Positions 18,212-26,221 of a DNA stretch of 64,000 nt are shown here, piece by piece (position 1 is the first letter of the stretch; each line of letters starts with the position of its first letter). The notes under the pieces were generated by a model. It did not search any database. It worked only from the letters and a program-made list of their open reading frames with translations, and had not been told where the DNA came from. Position numbers and translations under genes: made by a program. The stretch is from an uncultured delta proteobacterium (GTDB taxonomy: Bacteria > Desulfobacterota > Desulfobulbia > Desulfobulbales > Desulfurivibrionaceae): NCBI GenBank assembly GCA_903869265.1, contig CAIPYE010000015.1, positions 434,001 through 498,000 of the forward strand, written 5' to 3'.

Positions 18212-20275
18212 CTACTGTAACTGGCCTATATTCGAATCCGAAGGGACGACAATCCTGTACTCTGCGATTTTCCGGCGCAGGGTGTCTTTTGAAATCCCCA
18301 GTTCCCTGCAGGTCATCATCTTTTTCCAGCGGTTGCGCTTAAGCGAGCAGGTGATGGCGATCTTCTCAATCTCCGTTAGGAGAAGCGGGGTGAAAATTTC
18401 AAAGTCGTTCACGCCATCATCATCCTTTGGGGCAAAAGGCGCCGGCAGATGCTCCGGCCTGATGAGCCCGCCAGGGCAGAGGATGAAGGCGTATTCAATA
18501 ATATTCTGCAGCTCTCGGACATTGCCGGGGTAATCATGATTCATGAGTTGGCGCAGTGCCTCATCAGAGACGCCGCCGATATCCCTGCTCTTTTCGATGT
18601 CCAGTTTTTGCACGAAGTGATCGGTAAGGAGGGGCAAGTCTACCATGCGTTCCCGCAGTGGCGGCAGGGTAATTTTGACCACGTTCAAGCGGTAGAAAAG
18701 ATCGTCACGGAAGGTTCCCGCCTGAACAAAAGCTTCGAGGTCGCGATGGGTCGCGGCAATAATTCGCGCATCCGCTTTCAGGGACTTACTCGAACCCAGG
18801 GGCTCATAGGACTTGTTTTCTAAGACCCGAAGCAATTTGACCTGCATGGCTGGGGAGATGTCACCAATCTCATCAAGGAAGAGGGTGCCGCCTGAAGCCG
18901 CAGCAAAACGGCCTTCCCGGTCTTTTTTTGCATCGGTGAAGGCACCGGCTTTATGACCGAAGAGTTCCGCCTCAAGCAGAGTGTCGGGCAGGGCTCCACA
19001 GTTAACCGCCACAAACGGGCCCTTGCCCCGGTCGCTGATGTCATGCAGGGCGCGGGCCACCAGCTCCTTTCCGGTGCCCGATTCGCCAAGGATTAGGACA
19101 TTGCTGGCGCTCCTGGCGATCTGGGGCAGAATGTCGAAAATTTTTCGCATGGCAGGACTTTTGCTTAGAATATCCCCCACGGAGTTGCGACGAAAGAGGC
19201 GTTGCTGCAGATAATTAACCACACGCAGATCGCGAAAGGTTTCCACCCCGCCGATCAGGATACCGTTGTTGTCGTACATCGGGGCGGCGCAGATGCTGAC
19301 CGGAATATTTTTCTCTTCGCTGTTCTGGATATGTATGCATCTGTTGGTTTCCGGCTTGCCTGTGCACATGCTGTGCGCAATGGCGCAGGTCTCACCACAG
19401 ATGCTGGCGTGGAAGATATCGCTACAGAATTTCCCCATGGCCTCGGTCGCCGGCACTCCGGTGATTTTTTCCGCCGCTCGGTTGAACGAGGTGATACGCC
19501 AGCGGGTGTCGACGGTAAAAACTCCATCGGCGATGTTGTCCAGAATCAAGGATCTGTCGAGCAGGGCATTAACGTCCCTGAAAACCTGGACACCGCCAGC
19601 GACCTTTCCCTTGGAATCAAGCAACGGCGCCGCGCTGATTGTCGCGGCAATGCGTTTGCCGCTGGCGTGGGTGATGAAAATAGATTTGTTTTCCAGGGGT
19701 TTGCCGTTGGTGATGCTTTGCGCCAGGACACACTCTTCACCGCAAGCGCTTGATTTGAAAACCTCCCGGCAGGGCTTGCCGATGGCGTCTTCCTTGCTCC
19801 AGCCCGTGAGTTTCTCCGCCGCCAGGTTAAATGAAGTGATCCGCCATTTGGAGTCGACACTGAAGACCCCGTCCACGATGCTGTCCAGAATGAACTTGAA
19901 TGGCTCCAGCATTTCTGAGGCGCCGGCCTGAATTATGAGGGAGCGGGAGATCGTTGAGACCGGCACGCACCAGTCTGTCTTGTATTCAAAAGAAAGCCCG
20001 CAGAGCACCTTTTTCTCGTCGATGGGGGTGACCCATTGGATCTGTGCGCGGACTAGCTGATCGCTCAGGGCTGCATCCTCCGGCCATAGTTGGACAATCA
20101 TATTTGGAGAAAGGGGGATGGGCGGGCTCGTCTCAATTTGGATGCCATGGGGATGGACGTCTCTGCTCACCGCAGGCCATACCTTGTGGGAGGGGTTTTC
20201 GTGCATGCGGAACATGAGGCTGAGCGGTGCTCGAACATGGGCACGGCGGTCGTCGCGGCGGCTTTCGGTTTTCAT
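18212..20275 (-). CDS. Sigma-54-dependent activator with PilZ and two PAS domains
   Basis: Domain order: an N-terminal PilZ-like domain (RRAHVRAPLSLMF, RDVHPHGIQIE; the usual D-x-S-x-x-G is altered); two PAS domains, each starting FKFILDSIVDGVFSVD or SLILDNIADGVFTVD and each with Cys-rich CREVFKSSACGEECVLAQS-like text; an AAA+ domain with Walker A GESGTGKE, Walker B LFLDEIGD and GAFTDA in place of the sigma-54 contact motif GAFTGA; and a Fis-type HTH. It is expected to activate sigma-54 promoters in response to redox or small ligands and perhaps c-di-GMP. The start is ATG 20275 (run of G before it); the frame opens at 20383. Confidence 0.9.
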   Translation of the reverse strand: MKTESRRDDRRAHVRAPLSLMFRMHENPSHKVWPAVSRDVHPHGIQIETSPPIPLSPNMIVQLWPEDAALSDQLVRAQIQWVTPIDEKKVLCGLSFEYKTDWCVPVSTISRSLIIQAGASEMLEPFKFILDSIVDGVFSVDSKWRITSFNLAAEKLTGWSKEDAIGKPCREVFKSSACGEECVLAQSITNGKPLENKSIFITHASGKRIAATISAAPLLDSKGKVAGGVQVFRDVNALLDRSLILDNIADGVFTVDTRWRITSFNRAAEKITGVPATEAMGKFCSDIFHASICGETCAIAHSMCTGKPETNRCIHIQNSEEKNIPVSICAAPMYDNNGILIGGVETFRDLRVVNYLQQRLFRRNSVGDILSKSPAMRKIFDILPQIARSASNVLILGESGTGKELVARALHDISDRGKGPFVAVNCGALPDTLLEAELFGHKAGAFTDAKKDREGRFAAASGGTLFLDEIGDISPAMQVKLLRVLENKSYEPLGSSKSLKADARIIAATHRDLEAFVQAGTFRDDLFYRLNVVKITLPPLRERMVDLPLLTDHFVQKLDIEKSRDIGGVSDEALRQLMNHDYPGNVRELQNIIEYAFILCPGGLIRPEHLPAPFAPKDDDGVNDFEIFTPLLLTEIEKIAITCSLKRNRWKKMMTCRELGISKDTLRRKIAEYRIVVPSDSNIGQLQ

Positions 20276-20949
20276 GATTCCCCCCCAGTTCTTCTGTCTT
20301 GAAAAAACAAAAAGAGCAGTTCTGTACTTTCCCTCGCTACTCCGTTGCTTCGGTTGCACTCCAAGTCTTTTGCCCTGCGGCATGTGACAAAGAGGGCAAA
20401 ATTATCCGTATTGATTTAATGCAATATTCGATCCAACTATTGCATCCAGCGTGGAAGGGGGAAGGATGATCAGGCATTAACAACAGCAAGCAGCTTGAAC
20501 CACGATGGTTTACTCGGGTTGAAAGTGCGCCTATCTGCACTTATTTTTCATCTAGACCGGAAGAAATTTGGGGATTTCACCATGAATAGTTGGGAATAAT
20601 CCCAATCTAATCTCGGTCATTTAAGAGGATGGCGTTGGTCTCCAAGGCGTGACAGGCAGGTTGCCGCAGAACGTCGCATCGGAGTTATCCAGTCAGTTTT
20701 GTTTCTTTCGCATCCAGTGGCGTGGCCGGCATGCTTGTCCGGTGGTCTTTCACCGTGAACGACTTCCTTTCAGCTCGCAGGTCCGGCTAAAGTGAGTGGG
20801 ATCGAAGAATCTGCACATATCTATTCTCCGCTTCAGCGACACGACCAGCTTGGTGTAGGCTGACGTCTGCCTAGCGAAACTCTGGAATGGTTATATTTCT
20901 GCTGGGCAATATGATAGCAAGATAAACATAAGTGAAAATCTGACATAGG
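20276..20949 (+). other. 674-base gap containing repeat copy 1
   Basis: No gene is supported. 20410-20634 is the 220 bp repeat. 20640-20900 may hold transposon debris, but translated frames are too broken to name. A terminator for the TPR-methyltransferase gene was not expected here, because that gene reads away from its stop at 20950 towards the activator gene. Confidence 0.4.
20410..20634 (+). repeat. 220 bp non-coding repeat, copy 1
   Basis: It aligns with the minus strand of 11439-11655. In copy 1 TTGGGGATT pairs with AATCCCAA near the end, at the place where copy 2 has an 11 bp hairpin of different sequence. The conserved pairing with changed bases hints at a structured RNA or an element end. 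No protein frame is shared by the two copies. Confidence 0.6.
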
Positions 20950-22665
20950 CTATTTCATTCCCTCAAAGATGAACCATGGGGTGATTCGATTATGAGCGGC
21001 AGAAATCATTGCAACTTGAACCGGGAGAACGTCGATTGGTGAAGGGAAGACAAATACGCAATGCTGCCAACCAGAGGCCGTATTTTTAACTGAAGGATGA
21101 TTTTCAAAGACAACCGTGTCGTCCATTTCCAGCCTTATCCATTGAATTATCCCGCAACAACGGCCCGCTTTTCGCACAGGCACCTCGATAATCTTTCGCT
21201 CGGCAGAGGGAAACCGATCGGTTTTAACAAAATCAAAGAAGAATGCACCGATATCATCGCTCAACAATTCGATATTGAGATCGTTCCTGGCGACATATTG
21301 TTTCGATGGAACAATCGCGTTGAATTTCCGCAAGTCGAAACCGTACACCTCGTCAACCCGGACATTGGACATAATGTCGACACCACCGACCAGGGCGAAC
21401 TGAATGGAGCCTCGAGCTGGGATGATGCGGGCTCCCGGTTTCAACAATCGCTGTTTGGCATCCTCTATGCTGGACAGGACGCCTTCGCCGAGAAATTCAC
21501 TCGAAAGAATCTCCGAAACGAGCAGGTCGGCCCGATCGCCCATATCTTTCCCGACCTCCAGCTTTGTCGACATTTTGGAGACCACCGTAACCGGCGGAGT
21601 GAAACCATTGTCCCCAACAATGTTCCGGGCCATTTCGGCAATCTGGGGAACGGCCTCGCAGGTCGTTACCTGCCGCGCACCGAGCTTGGCGGCCATCATT
21701 GCAAGCAGCCCGGAACCTGTCCCGATTTCCAAAACATGGGTATCAGGCGTAATCGCAGCCTTTAAGGCAGCGAAATAGGCATCATTCCGCAACCTATTAT
21801 TCATCATGGGCACATGCCACATGGGAGTGAGTTCGCCGAGCGCCACATTCAGATCCTCATGCGCTTGGACCAACGAAGGATCGATGTCAAGGGCTTTACG
21901 GTAACTGGCTATGGCCTCTCCCATTCGCTTAAGTTTCAGGAGAACAGAGCCAAGTCCTCTCTGCGCTTGAACATAGTCCGGCTTGAGCAGGATGGCCTGA
22001 CGGTAGCTTGCTTCCGCTTCAACAAGGCGTCCTAATTCGGTGAGAACATTGCCGAGATTTTGGTGCGCCTCGGCAAAATTCGGCTTGAGCAATAAAGCCT
22101 GCCGATAGCTTGCTTCTGCCTCATCGAGACGTCCGAGATCCTTGAGGAGATTGCCAAGATTGTTGTGTGTCTCAATAAAATCCGGCATAAGGACTAGCGC
22201 ATGGCGATAGCTTTTTTCGGCCTCATCAAGGTATCCAAGATTCATCAGGGAAATACCGAGATTGCTGTGCGCCTGAACATAATCCGGCTTGAGCGCCAGA
22301 GCCTGCAGAAAGCTGGCCTTTGCCTCCTCAAAGCGTCCGAGCTCCAGAAGAGCACAGCCGAGGTTTTGATGTGCCTGGGCATCATTGGGGGCCAGCTTTA
22401 CATTGTTCGACAAAGGCTCCAGAGCATCTGAATGTCTTCCTTGTAAGAGCCGGAGGATGCCAAGAGCCTTCCAACCCATACTATGACCAGGCCAGCGCCG
22501 GATGGCCTCACTGGCCTTCTGCTCCAACAGCTCTAAGTGCCCCGCGTTAAGCAATGACCCCATCTCATTGATAACGCTAGCTGGTGGCTCCATAGCTTTT
22601 TTATTCCCTTGTAAAGAAGAGGCTGATCGATGGGCAGATGGAATGGCCTTTCTATGCTTTTTCAT
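20950..22665 (-). CDS. TPR protein fused to PRMT-like SAM methyltransferase
   Basis: Residues 33-280 form about seven TPR repeats (for example AEASYRQALLLKPNFAEAHQ). Residues 282-571 form a class I methyltransferase: SAM motif VLEIGTGSGLLAMMAAKLGA (311-330), the acidic post-motif CEAVPQIAEMA, and a PRMT-style double-E segment SEILSSEFLGEGVL (384-397) followed by a C-terminal beta-rich domain. The EGVLSS and GARIIPA text recalls PRMT7/PRMT9, and human PRMT9 also carries TPRs. Protein arginine methylation is therefore the leading guess, with targets unknown. No signal peptide. The ATG is preceded by a weak ribosome site. Confidence 0.8.
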   Translation of the reverse strand: MKKHRKAIPSAHRSASSLQGNKKAMEPPASVINEMGSLLNAGHLELLEQKASEAIRRWPGHSMGWKALGILRLLQGRHSDALEPLSNNVKLAPNDAQAHQNLGCALLELGRFEEAKASFLQALALKPDYVQAHSNLGISLMNLGYLDEAEKSYRHALVLMPDFIETHNNLGNLLKDLGRLDEAEASYRQALLLKPNFAEAHQNLGNVLTELGRLVEAEASYRQAILLKPDYVQAQRGLGSVLLKLKRMGEAIASYRKALDIDPSLVQAHEDLNVALGELTPMWHVPMMNNRLRNDAYFAALKAAITPDTHVLEIGTGSGLLAMMAAKLGARQVTTCEAVPQIAEMARNIVGDNGFTPPVTVVSKMSTKLEVGKDMGDRADLLVSEILSSEFLGEGVLSSIEDAKQRLLKPGARIIPARGSIQFALVGGVDIMSNVRVDEVYGFDLRKFNAIVPSKQYVARNDLNIELLSDDIGAFFFDFVKTDRFPSAERKIIEVPVRKAGRCCGIIQWIRLEMDDTVVFENHPSVKNTASGWQHCVFVFPSPIDVLPVQVAMISAAHNRITPWFIFEGMK

Positions 22666-22981
22666 GTTCTAAAACCTACCAAGAGATATTACGCTTATTC
22701 CCGGAAAAACAGACTGGGATCAGCGTATTCTTTCCCAACTCCAACCGACCCACAAAAAACACCGAGCCCGCGCATGCAGCCAGAGGCTCCGTCAAACAAC
22801 AAACTTAAAAAAAACCAACATACATCCCCATAAACCAAAATGCTGGAGCAGAGCAGCCGGTTGACTGTCATAGTCCAGCATAGAGATGTCTTCGCGTATC
22901 CGACAGAGGACAACCGTCAGCACCCAGTCCAGTGCGCGAAGAAGACAATGCGCACTGGACTAGGACCAAATGGGGATACGG
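22666..22981 (-). other. Gap between the electron-transfer operon and the TPR gene
   Basis: This 316-base stretch has no supported gene. A 72-codon minus-strand frame (22695-22913) is Cys/Phe-rich and has no ribosome site or family. It contains a 12 bp perfect inverted repeat at 22926-22961. Confidence 0.4.
22926..22961 (-). terminator. Strong inverted repeat at the end of the operon
   Basis: AGTCCAGTGCGC and GCGCACTGGACT form a perfect 12 bp stem with a 12-base loop, starting 20 bases past the stop of the last operon gene. There is no T run, so it may slow degradation or assist Rho rather than be a classical terminator. Confidence 0.5.
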
Positions 22982-23914
22982 TTAACGGGTAATGGTCACG
23001 TCTTCAACAATAACTGCATACTTGTACCCGGCGCCGAAATCCTTGTCCGCGGCAAGCACGCCTTCCACCGTAACGATATCACCTTTTTCAGCTTTGTCCG
23101 CCGAGGTCACCACCAAGTCATGGCTGTTTTTCGCAGGATCACCGGTGCCATCCTGCAGATGCAGCCAGTTTTTCCCCATGATCTTGGGAGAAAACTTAAC
23201 CACCTGACCCTTGATTTTTACTTTTTTACCATTCAAACTGGCGGCTTTGGCAAAGATATCCGCAACGGTGAAGCCATTCTCGCCGCTGGCCTTGGCAATC
23301 TTCATATCCAGCAGAGGCACCACAGCCTTACCGCTGCCAGGAGTCGTTTCATTAACAGCTGCATGCGGAGAGGAAGCCGCGGGGGAGGATGCTTCACCTT
23401 TCTTCTGCATGCTTGCATCTATTGCAACATCACCAGTTGCTGCGGCAGGTGCAACAGCAGCGTTGCCACCATGGGGAGCATTCTCATGCTCCGCTTTTTT
23501 GCCTTCCAGACCCGTGGCAAAAACAATCTCTTTAAAAGTGCGATTGAGGGTCTTACTGGAGAAATTCTGCATGATCTGCCCTTCAGTAATGGCACATGCC
23601 TCGCCCACCGTAACCTTGGTTTCGGGTACCGCCACCCAGGCGTCACCCTTTTCGCCTGCAAGAAGAACATAGGTGAAACCGCCGCCCTTGAGCACCTCTT
23701 TCGCCTTGCCTTGAATGCGTCCGACAGCGTTGGCGGCAGGCTGTGCAACTCTGCTTTCCGGCGCTACGGCTCCAGGCTCGACCCCAGGTACAGCATTAGG
23801 CACAGCCGCCTGATCAGTCGCCGTGGTCTCCGGCTTTTTGCTATCACAGGCAACAAGCGCCAACAAACACACCCCACACATCAAAAAATTCCGCCACTTC
23901 ATAGACTCGCCCAT
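22982..23914 (-). CDS. Lipoprotein with two OB-fold (NrfJ-like) domains
   Basis: The signal MGESMKWRNFLMCGVCLLAL with VAC gives a lipidated Cys. Domain 1 has AKEVLKGGGFTYVLLAGEKG, WVAVPE and NFSSKTLNRTFKEIVFATGL, a pattern of small OB-fold proteins found beside cytochrome genes and related to NrfJ. An Ala/Pro-rich linker follows. Domain 2 has LNGKKVKIKGQVVKFSPKIM, GKNWLHLQDGTG and GDIVTVEGVL, another OB fold of the same kind. It is the last gene of the operon. A role in heme or cytochrome handling is inferred from its neighbours only. Confidence 0.82.
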   Translation of the reverse strand: MGESMKWRNFLMCGVCLLALVACDSKKPETTATDQAAVPNAVPGVEPGAVAPESRVAQPAANAVGRIQGKAKEVLKGGGFTYVLLAGEKGDAWVAVPETKVTVGEACAITEGQIMQNFSSKTLNRTFKEIVFATGLEGKKAEHENAPHGGNAAVAPAAATGDVAIDASMQKKGEASSPAASSPHAAVNETTPGSGKAVVPLLDMKIAKASGENGFTVADIFAKAASLNGKKVKIKGQVVKFSPKIMGKNWLHLQDGTGDPAKNSHDLVVTSADKAEKGDIVTVEGVLAADKDFGAGYKYAVIVEDVTITR

Positions 23915-24029
23915 ACGCTCAACACTCCTTCCTTTGGGGGTTTTTCTTGGTTCGCTTTCCTGTTGTTTCTCTCATTTTACTTCCCGCCGGGTAACTTCGA
24001 AATCCACGAACCGCTCGTGGAAATCCTGC

Positions 24030-24926
24030 CTACCGGTAAATCTGCACCCTGTTGTTATTACGGTCCGCCACAAAAGCATAACCGCTCCCGTTTAAGCATA
24101 TGCCCACCGGATAATTGAGTAGCCCTTCAACCCACCCCCGGCCTGCTTTCTGCCCTTTGAACGATCCATCCTGGCCGAGGAGGATGATCTTCCCGCCGTT
24201 CTGGTCGGTGACATACAGAAGACCCGTATTGTCCATGGTAATATAAGTGGGAAAACCCATCTGTTCCTTCATGCTCTGCGTGAGCGGCGAAAAGCTTTTG
24301 GCATCCTTGCCGGCCGAAAAGATCTGCGAATTGGCACTGTCAACAAGAAAGATAGTGCCGCCGCTGTCCACCGCCAGATCGGCAAAAGACCCGAACTCCT
24401 TGGGAAATGCCACCTGACGAAGAAACTCACCCTGCGGACCCAATACAACCATCCGACCGCCATAGATATCAAGGACATACACATTGTCTTTTTTATCCAG
24501 CTTGAAGCTTCGCGGGACGACGGTGTCACCCTGCGGCACGTTTTTCATCTCAAAATTTGCCAGAAACTGGCCATCAGCACCCAATCGCACGATACGGCGG
24601 TTTTTTCCGCTTAAAGCAAGGATTTCCCCTTTGGAGTCGATCTGAACTCGGATCGGACTCGGCAACTGCGACACCTTGCTTTGCGAAACGTACTTCACCT
24701 CGTTTCCCGCAAGCGAATAGCGCACAAGACGATCGTTGCCCGTATCGGCCACCACGACGGAAGTTGCGGTACAAGCCACATCCTCCGGGGAGAGAAGCCC
24801 GTTGCCGTCACCATCGGTATAGATGGAAACCACCGGCTGAAACATGATCGCCTGCGCACAAAGCGCCATGCTGGCCGAAGAAAAAATCACCGCGAAAACA
24901 AAAGCTGTTCCCAGTAGTTTACGCAT
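24030..24926 (-). CDS. Secreted NHL-repeat beta-propeller protein
   Basis: A signal peptide (MRKLLGTAFVFAVIFSSASM, ALCAQA) precedes NHL-type repeats such as VVVADTGNDRLVRYSLAGNE, DNVYVLDIYGGRMVVLGPQG, GTIFLVDSANSQIFSAG and GYAFVADRNNNRVQIY. These fold into a beta-propeller. There is no lipobox or CXXCH. Start ATG 24926 with GGGAGG upstream; the longer frame from 25013 overlaps the cytochrome gene. It starts 4 bases after the stop of the 16-heme cytochrome. Propellers of this type accompany nanowire cytochromes in Geobacter-like bacteria. Confidence 0.88.
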   Translation of the reverse strand: MRKLLGTAFVFAVIFSSASMALCAQAIMFQPVVSIYTDGDGNGLLSPEDVACTATSVVVADTGNDRLVRYSLAGNEVKYVSQSKVSQLPSPIRVQIDSKGEILALSGKNRRIVRLGADGQFLANFEMKNVPQGDTVVPRSFKLDKKDNVYVLDIYGGRMVVLGPQGEFLRQVAFPKEFGSFADLAVDSGGTIFLVDSANSQIFSAGKDAKSFSPLTQSMKEQMGFPTYITMDNTGLLYVTDQNGGKIILLGQDGSFKGQKAGRGWVEGLLNYPVGICLNGSGYAFVADRNNNRVQIYR

Positions 24927-24930
24927 GTGC

Positions 24931-26208
24931 TTACCTCCCGATTTTACTGTGGCAGTTGGTGCACATCTCTGTCTGCGACGGAGCATGCAGCATTTTGTCA
25001 TAGGGTGTCCCATGGGAACGATGACAGCTGAGACAATTCACCGTGAGGTTTTTGTTCCGCGGATCCTTGTATTTAGGGCCAATAGGATGGGTAGAATGAT
25101 GCTCCCAGTCGTGACAGCTACCACACACCTCAATAGATGTGGGCTTGTTCATCAGTAAAACCTGATCTGCAGCATGGGGCGAATGGCAGGCGGTACAATC
25201 CCCATCCTTCACAGGAGAATGCTTATGCTCAACGTTTTTCAACCAGTTGACAGTGTCAGCATGGCACTGTCCGCAGACCTCGACCATGGGTTTCTTGAGA
25301 AGACCCTTCTGATTCGAGGCATGGGGCGTATGACAGTTCAGGCAGCCGGCCCGGTCGAGCAACGGCCAGTGCAATCTGCCCTTCAAAAGCGCTTCATTCA
25401 CCATGTTGTTATGGCACCCGACACAAAGCTTGTAGCCGTCGGTCTTCACCTTGAACGGCGCCCCAGCAGTGGGCTCTTCGTGACACTGCTTACAGTTCCC
25501 TTTACCAAATGGCACATGCACCTTGTCGTAGAAAAGTCCCTTTTGGTTCGATCCGTGGGGATCATGGCAGGAGGTGCAGCGTGCGGTGGCAACCTGGTAT
25601 CCGCCATGCATTTTCACAAAGGTCATCTTGCTGCTGTCATGACACTTCAGACAAAGCCCGGGGACATTTTCCTTGAGGAGGGTTTTCCCAGATGCGGAGG
25701 CATGCGGGCTGTGGCAACTAACACAGCCTTTTTCCACCGGCGAATGCTTGACCTTGACGGCAGCTATCCGACTTCCCATTTCTTTATGACAGTCAAAACA
25801 CAAGGCATTGCCGCCTTTGTAGAGATTGAATTTATTGGCGGCAGCATGGGGATCATGGCATTTCACGCAGGTCCCTTCCGCCACAGGCTTATGGATACTT
25901 GCCGGTTTTTCAGGAATAATTTTGGCATGACAGCGCTCGCAGAGATCCTTGACTTCGGCGGCAAGAAGTTTTGCGTGCGAGGCGGCATGCGGGTTGTGAC
26001 ACCCGGTACAGTCCCAGTTTTTCAAGGGAGTATGAATGAAGGGCTTTTTCATCACCCCAGCAAAGCTGTCATGACAACTCAGACAGTTTTTCCCCTTTGC
26101 CCCATCTTTCAGATTGAATTTGTTATCCGCAGCATGAGCAACGGACAGCATCATCAAACAGAGAAGCAAGGCCAAGGGCGGCAAGATAAAATCAGATCGC
26201 AAACGCAT
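24931..26208 (-). CDS. 16-heme c-type cytochrome (doubled CXXCH)
   Basis: After a signal peptide ending AHAADNKF, the protein has 16 CXXCH motifs, alternating between CXXCHNPH/CXXCHDPH forms and plain CXXCH, the doubled-CXXCH pattern. Most hemes have a nearby upstream His for bis-His ligation. It is predicted to sit in the periplasm or at the outer membrane as a long electron conduit. GTG 26217 or ATG 26208 can start; AAAGGG favours the ATG. It starts just after the stop of the 26-heme gene, so translation is likely coupled. Confidence 0.93.
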   Translation of the reverse strand: MRLRSDFILPPLALLLCLMMLSVAHAADNKFNLKDGAKGKNCLSCHDSFAGVMKKPFIHTPLKNWDCTGCHNPHAASHAKLLAAEVKDLCERCHAKIIPEKPASIHKPVAEGTCVKCHDPHAAANKFNLYKGGNALCFDCHKEMGSRIAAVKVKHSPVEKGCVSCHSPHASASGKTLLKENVPGLCLKCHDSSKMTFVKMHGGYQVATARCTSCHDPHGSNQKGLFYDKVHVPFGKGNCKQCHEEPTAGAPFKVKTDGYKLCVGCHNNMVNEALLKGRLHWPLLDRAGCLNCHTPHASNQKGLLKKPMVEVCGQCHADTVNWLKNVEHKHSPVKDGDCTACHSPHAADQVLLMNKPTSIEVCGSCHDWEHHSTHPIGPKYKDPRNKNLTVNCLSCHRSHGTPYDKMLHAPSQTEMCTNCHSKIGR

Positions 26209-26221
26209 GGTCTTCACCCTT

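Noticed and set aside
20640-20900. Possible IS3 orfB tail (YSPLQRHDQLGV-like text)
   Set aside because: Resemblance is short, in a frame full of stops, and could be chance.
22695-22913. 72-codon minus-strand frame
   Set aside because: Cys/Phe-rich with no start signal; overlaps a perfect inverted repeat.
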